A program made the position numbers and the translations under genes. Positions 61,997 to 64,000 of a stretch of 64,000 nt of DNA are shown here, piece by piece. Every line of letters starts with the position of its first letter. The first letter of the stretch is position 1. The notes beneath the pieces were generated by a model. That model ran no database searches. It was not told where the DNA came from and worked only from the letters and a program-made list of their open reading frames with translations. This stretch comes from Cymodocea nodosa. Lineage: Eukaryota > Streptophyta > Magnoliopsida > Alismatales > Cymodoceaceae. Location of the stretch: NCBI GenBank assembly GCA_036874045.1, contig CM072335.1, positions 25,303,501 through 25,367,500 on the forward strand, read 5' to 3'.

Positions 61997-64000
61997 CGTC
62001 TTCTATTCGGATGGAGGGAGGGGAAGAGGAGGAAGGAATCGCTGCAGATCATGGTCTTTGTAGTGGACAAAAGGAGGAGGAGCAGTGGTGGTGTGAGGAG
62101 GAAGGGAGGGAGGTGGAGAGTTATGGTCACGGTGGTTGAGAGAAAGGAGAGATCCCAAGCAAAGTCGTGGTGGTGGCGGCCGCGGCCGCGGCGATCTTCC
62201 TTCGTCCTTGTTTCGATTCTACTCTTCCTGTTCGTTTGATGCGAGCGAGAAGGAGAACGGACCGAGCACTGGTGGTGGTGGTGGGAACGGCACAACAACC
62301 CGCGCGCCCATCGACGTACTCAAATGTAATTGAATCATATTTTTTAATTAAATTATAATATTTAAATTTCTATGACTATAAATTTTAGAATTTGATTATA
62401 AAGAAACTAAAATTCTTTGAAGCATGAACAACTACGCTTTATTAACAAATATCGTAATCTAGTTATGGAATACAATTTAATAACATTACATTAAGGTTAC
62501 GGCTAAGATCGATAATTTAAAGAATAATTTGAGTCATTTAATAGTTTTAAAGTCTAATTAGTAACAAATATTAGTGTTCATTTAGTGACAATCATTAGAT
62601 ATAACTAATAAAGATAAATTGTCATTTTCAAAGGACATTGAAATTGAAATTTCAAGGTCTGTTTGGTAACATGCTTATTTAGATTCAAACATATAAAAAT
62701 CGTTTGTCTTTTTCAAAACAAAAGGTTGCAGATTTCTTCATTTAGCATTTTTTTGGTGGAAATTATAGTATTTTTGGGTTAACATGTAGAATCAAACTAG
62801 TATACGAGTGATAAAAATTGTAGAAAATTACTATCATATTTTCATATATACTAGATCAAGTTATTATTATCATCAAATGCCACCTCAATCATTCCTCATT
62901 TAGCATTTTTAGTAATTTCTAATCAAAGTTCCAATTCCACGTTGTCAAGCTGGTCCTACCGAAGACAAGGTCGTCACATTAACCAAGGCAGCACATTTGT
63001 ACAAGTTATTGGGTGGTAAGATAAATTTTCATCACTTCTGATATCACAAATCTGTGTCTTTCATCGCGAAACAAAAATGAGTAACAATGGAATAGTAGAC
63101 TATCGGTAAACTTGTAACCATATTATAAGTATAGTTGAATTGATAATACAAGATAATGCAGTTAGTCATCCATTTTATTGTAAAAGAAAAGATCCTACGC
63201 TTTAATACAAGTAAAAATATTTACCGTTGTAAAAAGCAAAAAGAATGTATATTTGAACGAAACCAATAAATTAAAAGGAAAAGATAAAAAAAAATCAGAT
63301 CTATTTCCTTCTAATGAATGATTTGAATAGAATCTTAAGAAGTGTATATTTTATATAATCTTGATTCCACGCAAGAATTAATGTAACAAGATTATTAGAT
63401 TACGGGACAACCGCTTATCTATGCAATACCATACCTTGGTTAAGGGCGAGCCATACGTGTACATGGACCGGTGCAGGTGAATTGCTGGGCAAATCTCCTT
63501 TGGCAGTGCAGGCAACACCACCACCACTTTATCAGACCTGTTTAATGTCATGGAGTGGTCATCACCAAAGCTGCCAAAGAATATTTGCCCAGTAATGCAA
63601 CTGCACATCTCTCTTTCTCTCTCTCTCTCTCTCTCTTCATGTTGGCAAGTTTAGTAATGCATGAGGTCCCTATATATTGCTTGTGAAAATCCGGATATGC
63701 CTGAAGAACGAGCATATCCATGAGCACAATCCTGCTTGACTAATTGATTCTCTTTTGCACTCCTGCTCCTTTTACTGAAATCAATCATGGTTAGCTATTT
63801 GAGTTGCTGTTGACTGGGTGGTGATATCAATCCCCATTCTTCATCAAAGACTTACACCTGAGGATCGATCAAGAGGTCAATTAAGTTAGTGGACTTTCGT
63901 CAATGTAAATTAATTTTCAGTCAAGCACCCGTAGGTACGTACTTAAAATAATATTACAGAGAAACTTTGGGTCATTCAAGGTTGTTGCAGTTTTCAAGGT
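61997..64000. other. CESA upstream region
   Basis: The first 300 bases are GC-rich and probably hold the CESA 5' leader, including GCGGCCGCGGCCGCGG (62176-62191) and a GGT/GGC-rich patch. Beyond 62330 the DNA becomes AT-rich. On the CESA strand ACCAAAC (62661-62667) fits the secondary-wall MYB element consensus ACC(A/T)A(A/C)(T/C), but such a short match is expected by chance. No other gene was recognised to the window end. Confidence 0.5.
63607..63636. repeat. Microsatellite (CT)n
   Basis: A CT dinucleotide run of about 30 bases with one interruption (CTTT), about 1.6 kb upstream of the CESA start. Confidence 0.93.

Noticed and set aside
61808-62239. Plus-strand 143-codon open frame
   Set aside because: It is opposite CESA exon 1 and its leader. 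The minus strand encodes the zinc finger, and the GC-rich DNA explains the open frame.
63378-63608. Minus-strand 76-codon open frame upstream of CESA
   Set aside because: It has no recognisable motif and no splice or context support, so it is probably chance.
1-64000. CRISPR arrays, operons, ribosome-binding sites and phage features
   Set aside because: Spliced plant genes fill the window; the tandem repeats have no spacer pattern, and no prokaryotic gene order is present.

Overview
The window is nuclear DNA from a flowering plant, very probably a monocot. Its genes are rich in introns with GT-AG borders. AT-rich introns are packed with decayed LINEs. The single-exon PPR gene is GC-rich at its 5' end and becomes more AT-rich towards its 3' end. 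The cellulose synthase resembles the rice CESA4 / Arabidopsis CESA8 class, closer to the rice form. I cannot name the species; the long AT-rich introns suggest a non-grass monocot, but that is inference.

Layout. (1) 1-37806, plus strand: the C-terminal two thirds of midasin (MDN1), the giant AAA ATPase of 60S ribosome maturation. I placed 52 exons whose phases all fit, giving about 3,619 residues from AAA module 5 to the stop codon; modules 1-4 must lie to the left of the window. Its introns hold relics of at least two LINE types and an unusual array of about 275-300 bp monomers. (2) 39504-42221, minus strand: a complete four-exon Tubby-like F-box protein, convergent with MDN1. (3) 42222-47538: a 5.3 kb spacer with microsatellites and a broken fragment of a protein phosphatase inhibitor 2 gene. 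(4) 47539-49791, plus strand: an intronless E-type PLS pentatricopeptide repeat protein. (5) 50801-55511, minus strand: a ten-exon mitochondrial aspartate aminotransferase with an intact frame but two substitutions in the cofactor pocket. (6) 56257-61996, minus strand: a complete 13-exon secondary-wall cellulose synthase with a tRNA-derived SINE in one intron. (7) 61997-64000: the CESA upstream region.

The genes are unrelated housekeeping or developmental genes: ribosome biogenesis, an F-box/tubby protein, organelle RNA processing, amino-acid metabolism and cellulose synthesis. Nothing suggests they work as a cluster, and I see no clearly new biological system. The points most worth a second look are the altered aminotransferase pocket, the monomer array that recurs at two places 15 kb apart, the phosphatase-inhibitor fragment, the SINE with its target-site duplication, and a GC-AG intron in MDN1.
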